Shown here: one piece after another, positions 27,188 through 35,829 of the stretch
Numbering within the stretch: position 1 is the first letter of the stretch
Layout: the number at the start of each line of letters is the position of its first letter
Assembly: GCF_005222815.1 (NCBI RefSeq)
Contig: NZ_STGB01000002.1
Coordinates: 186,001 to 250,000, forward strand
DNA length: 64,000 nucleotides
Source of the DNA: Roseomonas sp. AR75
Lineage (GTDB): Bacteria; Pseudomonadota; Alphaproteobacteria; Acetobacterales; Acetobacteraceae
Reading direction: 5' to 3'
Translations under genes and position numbers: made by a program
Notes under the pieces: generated by a model
Seen by the model: the letters and a program-made list of their open reading frames with translations, nothing else
Told to the model about the DNA's origin: nothing
Database searches by the model: none

Positions 27188-28690
27188 GTGTCCTCCATCG
27201 CCCGCATCCCGACCTTCGCCTTCGCCGGCATCGAGGCCGTGCCGGTCGAGGTCCAGGTGCAGATTGCCCCCGGCCTGCCTGCCTTCCTCGTCGTCGGCCT
27301 GCCCGACAAGGCCGTGGGCGAATCGCGCGAACGCGTCCGCGCGGCGCTCACCGCCATCGGCCTCTCGCTGCCGCCCAAGCGCGTGCTGGTGAACCTCGCG
27401 CCCGCCGACCTGCTGAAGGAAGGCAGCCATTTCGACCTGCCCATCGCGCTCGGCGTGCTCGCCGCGATGGAGGTCATCCCCCGCGATGCCGTGGCCGAAT
27501 TCGCCGCCTTGGGCGAATTGGCCTTGGACGGCACGCTCGCGCCTGTCGCCGGCGTGCTGCCTGCCGCCATCGCGGCCGGCGCCCGGGAACTGGGCCTGGT
27601 CTGCCCTGGCCCGCAGGGTCCCGAAGCCGCCTGGGCCGGCACGGTGGAGGTGCTGGCGCCGCCCGACCTGCCCTCCCTGATCAACCACTTCGCAGGCCGC
27701 CAGCTTCTCTCGCCGCCCGCGCTGCCGGATGTCGAACCGGAACCCTGGCGCGGCCCGGACCTTGCCGAGGTGCGCGGTCAGGAATCGGCGAAACGCGCGC
27801 TGGAAATCGCCGCGGCGGGGTCGCTGAACCTGCTGATGGTCGGGCCTCCCGGCGCCGGCAAATCCATGCTCGCCGCGCGCCTGCCCGGCCTGCTGCCCGA
27901 CCTGATCCCCGCCGAGGCGCTGGAAGTCTCGCTGGTGCATTCGGTCGCCGGCATGCTGCAAGGCGGCAAGCTGATCCGCCGCCCGCCCTTCCGCGATCCG
28001 CACCACTCCGCCAGCGTCCCTGCCCTCGTCGGCGGCGGGCATCGCGCCAAGCCGGGCGAGATCAGCCTGGCGCATCTCGGCGTCCTGTTCCTCGACGAGT
28101 GGCCGGAATTCCCGCGCCCCGCGCTGGAGGCGCTGCGCCAGCCCATGGAGACCGGGCGCACCACGATCAGCCGCGCCAACGCGCATGTCTCCTACCCCGC
28201 ACGCTTCCAGTGCATCGCGGCGATGAACCCCTGCCGCTGCGGCTATCTCGGCGATCCCGCGCGCGAATGCGCCCGTGCGCCCGGCTGCGGCCAGGACTAC
28301 CTCGCGCGGCTCTCCGGGCCGCTGCTCGACCGCATGGACCTGGTGATCGAGGTGCAGCCGATCCCTGCGGTGGAACTCGCCCGCGCCCCCATCGGCGAGC
28401 GCACGGAGGTCGTCGCTGCCCGCGTGGCCGCCGCGCGCGAACGCTGCCGCGCCCGCGGCGGGGCCGCGCGCAACGCCGGGGCCGGCTGGGACGAGCTGCA
28501 GCCGGGCCTGGATGCCGATGCGCTCACCCTGCTCGAGACCGCATCGGGCCGGCTGCGGCTCTCCACCCGCGGCCAGGTGCGGGCGCTGCGCGTGGCGCGC
28601 ACCATCGCCGACCTGGCCGGCGCCGCGCGCATCGGCCGCGCCCATGTCGCGGAGGCGTTGGCCTTCCGGCACCGCGTGCCGGGTCGCTGA
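27188..28690 (+). CDS. comM: YifB/ComM family Mg chelatase-like AAA+ ATPase
   Basis: A 500-residue AAA+ helicase-like protein. Residues 1-170 form the LonC-like N-terminal domain (FAFAGIEAVPVEVQVQI, LPDKAVGESRERVRAAL). The Walker A GPPGAGKSM is at about residues 219-227. Then come Walker B (VLFLDEW) and the Cys-rich CRCGYLGDPARECARAPGC, with a C-terminal Mg-chelatase subunit C region. In transformable bacteria ComM drives branch migration of incoming DNA. It is a near-universal gene here, not a marker of competence. It starts with GTG at 27188. Confidence 0.9.
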   Translation: MSSIARIPTFAFAGIEAVPVEVQVQIAPGLPAFLVVGLPDKAVGESRERVRAALTAIGLSLPPKRVLVNLAPADLLKEGSHFDLPIALGVLAAMEVIPRDAVAEFAALGELALDGTLAPVAGVLPAAIAAGARELGLVCPGPQGPEAAWAGTVEVLAPPDLPSLINHFAGRQLLSPPALPDVEPEPWRGPDLAEVRGQESAKRALEIAAAGSLNLLMVGPPGAGKSMLAARLPGLLPDLIPAEALEVSLVHSVAGMLQGGKLIRRPPFRDPHHSASVPALVGGGHRAKPGEISLAHLGVLFLDEWPEFPRPALEALRQPMETGRTTISRANAHVSYPARFQCIAAMNPCRCGYLGDPARECARAPGCGQDYLARLSGPLLDRMDLVIEVQPIPAVELARAPIGERTEVVAARVAAARERCRARGGAARNAGAGWDELQPGLDADALTLLETASGRLRLSTRGQVRALRVARTIADLAGAARIGRAHVAEALAFRHRVPGR

Positions 28691-28807
28691 TTCGTTCTCA
28701 CCTCACTTTCGGATTGATTTCGTCCGGCTCTCGGGACGCAGCGCCCGGCTTCTGGTGCCCTGCGCATCAGCCGCAGCACGCGGCACTGAGTCGCCAGGAG
28801 AGAAGAG

Positions 28808-29314
28808 ATGCTTGCCAGCAGCCGCCGGATCGCGATGCCGCCGATCACCGCGCACGCACCCGTCTGCTTCCGCCGCGTCAATGGCGAGGATCGCCACGGG
28901 CTGGCGGTGCACCTCCAGGAGCTCTGCGGCTGGGATCGCGTGGCGCGCTGGGGCGCGCCGCGCACGAATGCGGAGATCGAGACGGAATGCCGCGGCTACG
29001 ACTTCCGCCCGCGCATCGGCAACGCCGTCGGCTTCGTGGCGCTCGCCAGCAGCGGGCGCGTCATCGGCGCGGCGCTGTCCTGGCGGCTGCCGGACGGCAG
29101 CGCGACGCTCGGCGTCAGCGTCAGCGAGTCCTGGCGCCGCCGCGGCATCGCCAGCGAATTGCTGGCCTGCCTGGTGCCCGGTGGCCTGCTCGGCCTCGGC
29201 GTCAGCAGCGCGGAAATCGACTTCGAGGCGGAGAACATCGCCATGCGCCGCCTGCTGCGGGGCCTGAAGGCGCATGTGCTGTTCGGCGCGCGGCGGGCCA
29301 TCGTCACCGTTTGA
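28808..29314 (+). CDS. GNAT family N-acetyltransferase
   Basis: A 168-residue protein with an acetyl-CoA-binding motif (SVSESWRRRGIASELLACLV, about residues 101-120) and the C-terminal strand ENIAMRRLLRGL. A purine-rich tract (AGGAGAGAAGAG) directly precedes ATG 28808. It lies between comM and panC on the same strand with gaps of 117 and 57 bases, so it may have its own promoter. The substrate is unknown. Confidence 0.72.
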   Translation: MLASSRRIAMPPITAHAPVCFRRVNGEDRHGLAVHLQELCGWDRVARWGAPRTNAEIETECRGYDFRPRIGNAVGFVALASSGRVIGAALSWRLPDGSATLGVSVSESWRRRGIASELLACLVPGGLLGLGVSSAEIDFEAENIAMRRLLRGLKAHVLFGARRAIVTV

Positions 29315-29371
29315 GCAGCGGGGCAGTGCCCGTCGGTTGACCACGGCCTGACCGCATGGGAGGCAGCGCGG

Positions 29372-30202
29372 ATGGAGATCATCCGCGCGCTCCCGGAACT
29401 GCGGCAGGCCAGCGCCAGGCTGCGCGCCGGCGGCCGCCGCCTGGCCCTCGTTCCCACCATGGGGGCGCTGCACCAGGGCCATATCGCGCTGGTGCGGGCC
29501 GGGCGCGGCGCCGCGGATGCCGTCGCCGTCTCGATCTTCGTCAACCCGCTGCAGTTCGGCCCGAACGAGGACCTCTCGCGCTATCCCCGCGACGAGGCAG
29601 GCGACCTGCGCAAGCTGCGCGAGGCCGGCTGCGACCTGGTCTGGATGCCCGAAATCGCCACCATGTATCCGCCCGGCGCCGCCAGCACGATCGAGGTGGG
29701 CGGCCCCGCCGAGGGCTTCGAAGGCGAGGCGCGCCCCGGCCATTTCCGCGGCGTCGCGACGGTCTGCACCAAGCTGTTCTGCCAGACCCAGGCCGATGTC
29801 GCGGTGTTCGGCGAGAAGGACTGGCAGCAGCTCCAGGTGATCCGCCGCGTCGTCGCCGATCTCGACCTGCCGCTGGCGATCCTGCCGCATGAGACTGTGC
29901 GGGAGGAGGACGGCCTCGCCTGCTCCTCCCGCAACATCCGCCTGACGCCGGAGCAGCGCGCGCAGGCGCCGCTGCTGCCGCAGAGGATGCGCTCGGCGCT
30001 GACGCGCATCGCCAGCGGCGAGCCGCCGGGGCCGGTGCTGACGGAAGCGGTGTCGGACCTCACCGCCGCCGGCTTCGCGCCCGACTACCTCGCGCTGGTG
30101 GAGCCGGAGACGCTGCGCCCCTGGCAATCAGGCCCGGGCCGACTGCTCGCTGCCGCACGGCTCGGCGATGTGCGGCTGCTGGACAACATGGCGCTGGACT
30201 GA
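29372..30202 (+). CDS. panC: pantothenate synthetase
   Basis: A 276-residue cytosolic ligase that joins pantoate and beta-alanine with ATP to make pantothenate. The HIGH-type motif is H34-Q-G-H37 in PTMGALHQGH. Other markers are FVNPLQFGPNEDLSRYPR, RPGHFRGVATVCTKLF, GEKDWQQL and the KMSKS-like DGLACSSRN. The length is normal. panB and panD are not in the window. Confidence 0.96.
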   Translation: MEIIRALPELRQASARLRAGGRRLALVPTMGALHQGHIALVRAGRGAADAVAVSIFVNPLQFGPNEDLSRYPRDEAGDLRKLREAGCDLVWMPEIATMYPPGAASTIEVGGPAEGFEGEARPGHFRGVATVCTKLFCQTQADVAVFGEKDWQQLQVIRRVVADLDLPLAILPHETVREEDGLACSSRNIRLTPEQRAQAPLLPQRMRSALTRIASGEPPGPVLTEAVSDLTAAGFAPDYLALVEPETLRPWQSGPGRLLAAARLGDVRLLDNMALD

Positions 30203-30220
30203 CGACATAAGCGGGCGCTG

Positions 30221-31552
30221 TCAGCGTCGGCGCTGCCGATCCCGACGCAGGCGGTGCAGCTCGGCCAGGCGCTCCGCGACGGCGCGTTCGGCGCCCCGGT
30301 CGGTGGGGGTGTAGAGGCGCTGCGGGTCCATGCCCTCGGGCCAGTAGTTGGCGCCGGAAAAGCCTTCCTCCGCGTCGTGGTCGTATTCGTAGCCGCTGCC
30401 GTAGCCAAGCTGCTTCATCAGCTTCGTCGGCGCGTTGAGGATGTTCTGCGGCGGCATCAGGCTGCCGGTCTCCTTCGCCGCCCGCATCGCGGCGCCGAAG
30501 GCCGCATACACCGCATTGGACTTCGGCGCGGTGGCGAGATGCACGACAAGCTGCGCCAGGGCGAGTTCCCCCTCGGGCGAGCCGAGCCGTTCGTAGGTCT
30601 CCCACGCCGCGATCGCGAGCGGCAGCGCGCGGGGATCGGCCATGCCGACATCCTCCGCGGCGAAGCGCGTCAGGCGGCGGGCGATGTAGCGCGGGTCCTC
30701 GCCGCCCGTGAGCATCCGCGCGAACCAGTAGAGCGCCGCATCCGGATCGGAACCGCGCAGCGATTTGTGCAGCGCGGAGATCAGGTTGAAGTGCTCTTCG
30801 CGATCCTTGTCGTAGAGCGCGGCGCGCCTCGCCAGCAGCGCGGCGAGCGCGGTCGGGTCCAGCGCATCGCCGCCGGGCGGGATCGCGAGCAACTGCTCCG
30901 TCATGTTCAGCAGGTAGCGGCCATCGCCATCGGCCATGGCGCGGAGCGTGGCGCGGGCGTCCTGCGTCAGCGGCAGGGCGCGTTCCTCCATCGCCTCGGC
31001 GCGGGCGAGCAGCGCCTCCATCGCGTCGTCGTCCAGCCGCTTCAGCACCAGCACCTGGCAGCGCGAGAGCAGCGCGCCGTTCAGCGCGAAGGAGGGATTC
31101 TCGGTCGTCGCACCGACCAGCGTGATGGTGCCGTCCTCCACCACCGGCAGGAAGCCGTCCTGCTGCGCGCGGTTGAAGCGATGCACCTCGTCCACGAAGA
31201 GCAGCGTCCCTTTGCCCTTTCGGCGGCGGTCGCGCGCATCGTCGAAGGCGCGCTTGAGGTCGGCGACGCCGGAGAACACCGCGGAGAGCGGATGGAAATG
31301 CAGCCCGGCCGCGGCGGCGAGCAGCCGCGCGATGGTGGTCTTCCCCACACCCGGCGGCCCCCAGAGGATCAGCGAGGGCAGCGAGCCGCGGGCGAGCATC
31401 AGCGTCAGCGTCCCCGCGGGGCCGAGCAGGTGGTCCTGGCCGATCACCTCGGCCAGCACGCCCGGGCGCAGCCGGTCGGCCAGCGGGCGGGGGCCGGTTG
31501 GCGCGGCGGCATCGGTCTGAGGGTCGCCGAACAGGTCGGGGGCGCGGGCCAT
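30221..31552 (-). CDS. rarA: replication-associated recombination protein A (AAA ATPase)
   Basis: A 443-residue clamp-loader-like ATPase (MgsA/RarA, WRNIP1 relative) acting at stalled forks. The N-terminal PLADRLRP and VIGQDHLLG are followed by Walker A G65-PPGVGKT-T73, Walker B LLFVDEVHRF, sensor GATTENPSF and a C-terminal tetramerisation region ending KLMKQLGYGSGYEYDHD. It starts at ATG 31552; the open frame beyond it is not protein-like. It is convergent with panC, with an 18-base gap. Confidence 0.94.
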   Translation of the reverse strand: MARAPDLFGDPQTDAAAPTGPRPLADRLRPGVLAEVIGQDHLLGPAGTLTLMLARGSLPSLILWGPPGVGKTTIARLLAAAAGLHFHPLSAVFSGVADLKRAFDDARDRRRKGKGTLLFVDEVHRFNRAQQDGFLPVVEDGTITLVGATTENPSFALNGALLSRCQVLVLKRLDDDAMEALLARAEAMEERALPLTQDARATLRAMADGDGRYLLNMTEQLLAIPPGGDALDPTALAALLARRAALYDKDREEHFNLISALHKSLRGSDPDAALYWFARMLTGGEDPRYIARRLTRFAAEDVGMADPRALPLAIAAWETYERLGSPEGELALAQLVVHLATAPKSNAVYAAFGAAMRAAKETGSLMPPQNILNAPTKLMKQLGYGSGYEYDHDAEEGFSGANYWPEGMDPQRLYTPTDRGAERAVAERLAELHRLRRDRQRRR

Positions 31553-31713
31553 GCGGGGGAATGTGGGCCGGGCGGGGATGGACGGAAAGCCATGGCGCTG
31601 ACCTTCCCCTACATGATCAGACGTATCGTTTCTGTCCTGTTTACACGAAAAATGAGATGAATGCGGCAGCGGGGTCGCAGTCCGCGACCTCGGCTTACCT
31701 GGACCCTCCACCG

Positions 31714-32382
31714 ATGCGTGTTCCCCTCGCCGCGGCCGCCGCCGCGCTGTCACTGCTGGCCGCCCCCTCCCAGGCCAGCACGATCACCATGCAGACGCGC
31801 GAATACACCGGCGGCGCGCTGGGCTCCGCCGCGGCGTATCAGAGCCTGATCGACGGCCTGGTCGCCGCGCCCGCCACCGCCGGCTATGGCGATGCCGCGC
31901 CGATGGTGTTCAACGGGCTCAACAACAGCATCACGATGCAGGGGCCGTCCGGCAGCTACGCGGCAAAGTTCACGATCGACTTCGCCATCGGGCCCGGCCA
32001 GGCCGGCACCTACAGCATGCAGTTCGGCGTGGATTTCGGCCTGGGCGGCGCGCTTTTCGTGAACGGCGCGGCGGTCGCCTTCAGCGCGGACGACATGTGG
32101 TGGGGCGGCAGCTACAACAATGCCGGCGAGATCCTGCAGGCCGATGTGACGCTCGGCGCCGGGCAGCATCGCGTGACGCTCTACGGCCTCGAAGGCTGCT
32201 GCGACGGCACGATGCAGGGCCGCTTCCTGGCGCCGAACGCCTCCAGCTACACGCTGTTCGGGACGAATGACGGGCTGAACTCCGCCTGGCCGATCACGGA
32301 TGTGCCGGCGCCGGCTGCGCTCGGCGTCTTCGCGGTGGGTCTGCTCGGCCTTGTTGCATCGCGGCGGCTCCGGGCGGCCTGA
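31714..32382 (+). CDS. exported protein with PEP-CTERM-like C-terminal sorting signal
   Basis: A 222-residue protein. It has a signal peptide at residues 1-21 (cleavage after SQA), a beta-rich mature part with a vicinal Cys pair (EGCCDG), and a tail made of VPAPAAL, one hydrophobic helix and a basic end (SRRLRAA). That tail is the layout of PEP-CTERM substrates, which are processed by exosortase and sent to the envelope or an exopolysaccharide matrix. The Glu of the usual VPEPA is replaced by Ala. No exosortase is nearby. The mature domain is not recognised. Confidence 0.7.
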   Translation: MRVPLAAAAAALSLLAAPSQASTITMQTREYTGGALGSAAAYQSLIDGLVAAPATAGYGDAAPMVFNGLNNSITMQGPSGSYAAKFTIDFAIGPGQAGTYSMQFGVDFGLGGALFVNGAAVAFSADDMWWGGSYNNAGEILQADVTLGAGQHRVTLYGLEGCCDGTMQGRFLAPNASSYTLFGTNDGLNSAWPITDVPAPAALGVFAVGLLGLVASRRLRAA

Positions 32383-32467
32383 GCGCCTTCGCCCCGGGCG
32401 TGAAGGGAGACTGGCGCGCTTCCCCATGACGCGGCATCACGGTGCCGGACCCTGGAGGAAACACGTC

Positions 32468-33439
32468 ATGACCCGTCTGAGCCGACGCGCCCTGGGCGCC
32501 GCGCTGCTGGCCTCTCCTCTGGCAGCGCGGGCCCAGGGCCAATGGTCCCCGAGCCGGTCGATCCGCATGATCGCGCCCTATCCGCCGGGCGGCGGGGTGG
32601 ACACCACCTCCCGCCTGCTCGCGGGGCCGATGGGCAGCGTCCTCGGCCAGCAGATCGTGGTGGAGAACCGCGGCGGCGCCGGCGGCTCGATCGGTGCGGC
32701 GGAACTCGCGCGCAGCGCGCCGGATGGCCACACGATCATGATCGACGCGATGGCGCATACGGTGAACCCGGCGCTGCTGCGCAACCTGCCCTTCGATTAC
32801 GCCACCGCCTTCACGCCGATCAGCCAGGTCGTGGTGCTGCCGCAGATCCTGGTGATCAACCCGCAGATCCCGGCGCGGACGCTGCAGGAATTCGTCGCCT
32901 ATGTGAAGGCGCGGCCGGGGCAGCTTTCCTACGGATCCTCGGGCAACGCGACGGCGGCGCACCTGGCCGCGGCGCTGTTCGTCAACCGCGCGGGGCTCGA
33001 CATCCAGCACGTGCCTTATCGCGGCGGCACGCCCGCGCTGCAGGACCTGCTGGGCGGCAGCATCGCCTTCGTCTTCGGCACCGTCTCCTCCTCGCTGCAA
33101 CTGGCCCGCGACGGCAAGCTGCGGCCGCTGGCGGTGAGCACGGCGACGCGCATCGCCTCGCTGCCGGATGTGCCGACGGTGGCCGAGCAGGGCTTCGCCG
33201 GTTTCGAGCTGAATGAGTGGAACGGGCTCTACGCGCCGGCGGGGCTGCCGCCGGGTGCCGCGGAGCGTCTGTACGAGGTGGCGAAGCACGCGCTGGCGGA
33301 TGCGACGGTGCGCCAGCGGCTGGATGCGTTGGGCGCCATCCCGCTCGGCACGCCGCCGGCGGAGTTCGCGCGCTTCGTCGCGGCGCAGCGCGAGGCGATG
33401 GCGAAGCTGGTGCGGGAGACCGGGATCGAAGTGGGGTGA
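32468..33439 (+). CDS. Bug family tripartite tricarboxylate transporter receptor
   Basis: A 323-residue periplasmic receptor. It has a Tat-like signal (RLSRRALGAALLASPLAARA), the mature start SRSIRMIAPYPPGGGVD, and family blocks VVENRGGAGGS and HVPYRGGTPAL. GGAGG (32454-32458) precedes ATG 32468. Its stop overlaps the start of the FAD oxidoreductase (GTGA), so uptake receptor and enzyme are co-translated, which suggests that the enzyme acts on the bound ligand or its product. Confidence 0.9.
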   Translation: MTRLSRRALGAALLASPLAARAQGQWSPSRSIRMIAPYPPGGGVDTTSRLLAGPMGSVLGQQIVVENRGGAGGSIGAAELARSAPDGHTIMIDAMAHTVNPALLRNLPFDYATAFTPISQVVVLPQILVINPQIPARTLQEFVAYVKARPGQLSYGSSGNATAAHLAAALFVNRAGLDIQHVPYRGGTPALQDLLGGSIAFVFGTVSSSLQLARDGKLRPLAVSTATRIASLPDVPTVAEQGFAGFELNEWNGLYAPAGLPPGAAERLYEVAKHALADATVRQRLDALGAIPLGTPPAEFARFVAAQREAMAKLVRETGIEVG

Positions 33440-34725
33440 GCCTCTCGCCCGTTTCCTGCGATGTCCTCGTCGCGGGGGGCGGGATGGCGGGCTGCATGGC
33501 CGCCATCGCCGCCGCGCGCGCGGGGGCGTCCACGCTGCTGGTGGAGCGCTGGGGGTTCCTCGGCGGCGCTGCGACGGCCGGCGCGGTCGGGCAGTTCGTG
33601 GGCTGGGAGACGGCAGCCGGCCGTCGTGTGATCGGCGGCCTCGGCGCGGCGCTGGTGCAGCGGCTGGTCGCGGCCGGGATCGCGGATGGGCACGGCCATT
33701 TCACCATGTCCACGGGCCACCGCATGGACCGTGTGAACTACGAGCCGGAGGCGCTGAAATCGGCGCTGGACGACTGGATGGCGGAGGAAGGCGTGCGCGT
33801 GCTGCTGCACGCCGCCATCGCCGAGGTCACCTGCGCCGGGCGCGGCGTGGAAGCCGTGCGGCTGCTGACGCGCGGCGGCATGCTCACCGTCCGGCCGCGG
33901 GTGGTGGTGGATTGCTCGGGCGAACTGGACCTGATGGCGCGGGCGGGCGCGGATTTCCTGCCGCTGGAGTCGGATGAGACGCTGCAGCCGGCAACGCTGA
34001 TGTTCCGCTTCGGGCCGCTGGACTGGGATGCGTTCGACGCGATCCCGGCGGCCGATCGCGCGGCGCTGGCGCGACGCGGCGTGGAGAGCGGCGCGCTGGC
34101 GCGGGCGGCGCTGCATGCGGCGCCGGTGCCGGGCAGCGCCGATGCCTGGTTCAACATCACCCGCGTAGCCGTGGACGCGACCGAGCCCTTCGCGCTGTCC
34201 GACGCCGAGGCCGAGGGGCGGCGCCAGGCGTTCCGGGCGGCGCGCTACCTGCGCGAGAGCGTGCCGGGCTGCGCGGCGGGGCGGCTGGTGGCGCTGGCGC
34301 CGCAGCTCGGCATCCGGGAGACGCGGCGGATCGCGGGGCTGCATGTGCTGACGGCGGCGGAGTTGCGCGCGGGGGTGATCTTCCCCGACACGGTGGCGCT
34401 CGGCGCCTATCCCATCGACATCCATCCGGCGCAGGGCGCGGGGCTGGGCTTCGAGGAACTCGGCGCCGACCATGCCTATGCGATTCCCTATCGCAGCCTG
34501 GTGCCGGCGCGGCTGGACAACGCGCTGGTGGCGGGGCGCGGGATCAGCGCGACGCATGAGGCGAATGGCGCGATCCGCGTGATGCCGATCGCCATGGCGC
34601 TCGGCCAGGCGGCGGGGAGTGCCGCGGCGATGCTGGCGGCGGCGAATGTTCCGGCGGCAGGGTTGGATGTGGGCGCGTTGCGGGAGAGGCTGCGCGCGGA
34701 GGGGGCGGTGCTGGCGCCTGGCTGA
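33436..34725 (+). CDS. FAD-dependent oxidoreductase
   Basis: A 429-residue flavoprotein. The N-terminal dinucleotide fold DVLVAGGGMAGCMAAIAAA (about residues 8-26) is followed by ERWGFLGGAATAGAVGQF, the pattern of the FAD-dependent dehydrogenase group that includes fumarate-reductase-like and thiamine-biosynthesis-like folds. A second FAD contact is near the C-terminus (NALVAGRGISATHEANGAIR). GTG 33436 overlaps the preceding Bug gene by four bases. The substrate is unknown and is probably the organic acid bound by a neighbouring receptor. Confidence 0.82.
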   Translation: MSLSPVSCDVLVAGGGMAGCMAAIAAARAGASTLLVERWGFLGGAATAGAVGQFVGWETAAGRRVIGGLGAALVQRLVAAGIADGHGHFTMSTGHRMDRVNYEPEALKSALDDWMAEEGVRVLLHAAIAEVTCAGRGVEAVRLLTRGGMLTVRPRVVVDCSGELDLMARAGADFLPLESDETLQPATLMFRFGPLDWDAFDAIPAADRAALARRGVESGALARAALHAAPVPGSADAWFNITRVAVDATEPFALSDAEAEGRRQAFRAARYLRESVPGCAAGRLVALAPQLGIRETRRIAGLHVLTAAELRAGVIFPDTVALGAYPIDIHPAQGAGLGFEELGADHAYAIPYRSLVPARLDNALVAGRGISATHEANGAIRVMPIAMALGQAAGSAAAMLAAANVPAAGLDVGALRERLRAEGAVLAPG

Positions 34726-34738
34726 GGAGGTCGGCGCG

Positions 34739-34779
34739 GCCCCCACCCCGACCCTCCCCCGCACTGCGGGGGAGGGAGA
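34739..34779 (-). repeat. dispersed GC palindromic repeat, copy 7
   Basis: GCCCCCACCCCGACCCTCCCCCGC, ACT, GCGGGGGAGGGAGAAGG, between the FAD oxidoreductase and the next Bug gene. A separate AGGGAGGGAAC (34786-34795) just after it probably serves as ribosome-binding site for that gene. Confidence 0.85.
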
Positions 34780-34801
34780 AGGACGAGGGAGGGAACGAGA
34801 C

Positions 34802-35764
34802 ATGACCACGATCACACGTCGCGCGGCGCTCGCGCTCGGCGGCGCAGCCTTCGCCACGCGCGCCCACGCGCAGGACAGCTGGCCGAACCGGCCCTTGCGC
34901 ATCATCGTCCCCTTCCCGCCCGGCGGCCCGGCCGATGGCTCGGCGCGCGCGCTGGCGGAGGTGATGTCGCCGGCGCTCGGCCAGCCCGTGGTGGTGGAGA
35001 ACCGCGCCGGCGCGGGCGGCGTGATCGGCATCACCGCCGCCGCGCAGGCGACCGACGGGCACACGCTGCTGATGGGCAGCACCTCCATGACCGTGACGCC
35101 GGCGCTGCGCGCCGACCTGCCCTATGACATCTTCCGCGACTTCGCGCCGGTGGGGATGGTCTCGGCGCAGCCGCTGGTGCTGGTGGTGCCGGCGAACTCC
35201 CCGCTGCGCGACGTCGCGGCCGTGGTGGCGGCGGGGAAGAACCCGGGCCTCAATTCCGGCACCAGCGGCAACGGCACGCTGAGCCACCTGGCGATCGAGC
35301 TGTTCAACGCGCGGACCGGCACGCAGATCAGCCCCGTCGCCTATCGCGGCGAGAGCGCGATCGTGCCGGACCTGCTGAACGCCACGCTGTCGATGGGCTT
35401 CCTCAACCTGCCGATCCTGCTGCCGCTGCTGGCCGAGGGGAAGCTGCGCGCGCTGGCGGTGGGCTCGCCGCAACGCTCCGACCGGCTGCCCACCGTGCCG
35501 ACCTTCGCCGAGGCCGGCGTTCAGGGCATGGAAGCGCAGGGCTGGGCCGCGCTGCTGGCGGCGAAGGGCGTGCCGGAGGCGGGACTCGCGAAGCTGGAAG
35601 CGGCCCTGCAGACCGCGCTGCGCAGCGAACCCGTGAAGGCGCGCTTCGCGGCCTTCGGCGTCACGCCCGTGATCTCCACCCGCGCCGGTCTCGCGCAGTA
35701 TCTGCGCGAGGAATACGAGCGCTGGGGCGAGGTGGTGCGCAGCCGCGGCATCCGTGCCCAGTAG
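34802..35764 (+). CDS. Bug family tripartite tricarboxylate transporter receptor
   Basis: A 320-residue periplasmic receptor. The signal is TITRRAALALGGAAFATRAHA, the mature start SWPNRPLRIIVPFPPGGPAD, and the blocks VVENRAGAGG and PVAYRGESAIV. It is the second of three Bug genes in this stretch. No TctA/TctB genes are nearby. It differs clearly from both neighbours in sequence, so this is not a recent tandem duplication. Confidence 0.9.
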   Translation: MTTITRRAALALGGAAFATRAHAQDSWPNRPLRIIVPFPPGGPADGSARALAEVMSPALGQPVVVENRAGAGGVIGITAAAQATDGHTLLMGSTSMTVTPALRADLPYDIFRDFAPVGMVSAQPLVLVVPANSPLRDVAAVVAAGKNPGLNSGTSGNGTLSHLAIELFNARTGTQISPVAYRGESAIVPDLLNATLSMGFLNLPILLPLLAEGKLRALAVGSPQRSDRLPTVPTFAEAGVQGMEAQGWAALLAAKGVPEAGLAKLEAALQTALRSEPVKARFAAFGVTPVISTRAGLAQYLREEYERWGEVVRSRGIRAQ

Positions 35765-35829
35765 CGCGCGCGCTTGACGGCGCCCGGCCGGCAGCGCCAT
35801 TCCCGGCGGAAACGCCAGGAGAAATGACG

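Noticed and set aside
28691..28807. A small gene or RNA in the gap after comM.
   Set aside because: There is no conserved frame, no strong hairpin and no promoter pair that I could support; only the ribosome-binding site for the GNAT gene is clear.
35771..35800. TTGACG and CATTCC upstream of the Bug gene at 35830 as a promoter.
   Set aside because: The -10 match is poor, and a chance TTGACG is plausible. The gene may be read from upstream.
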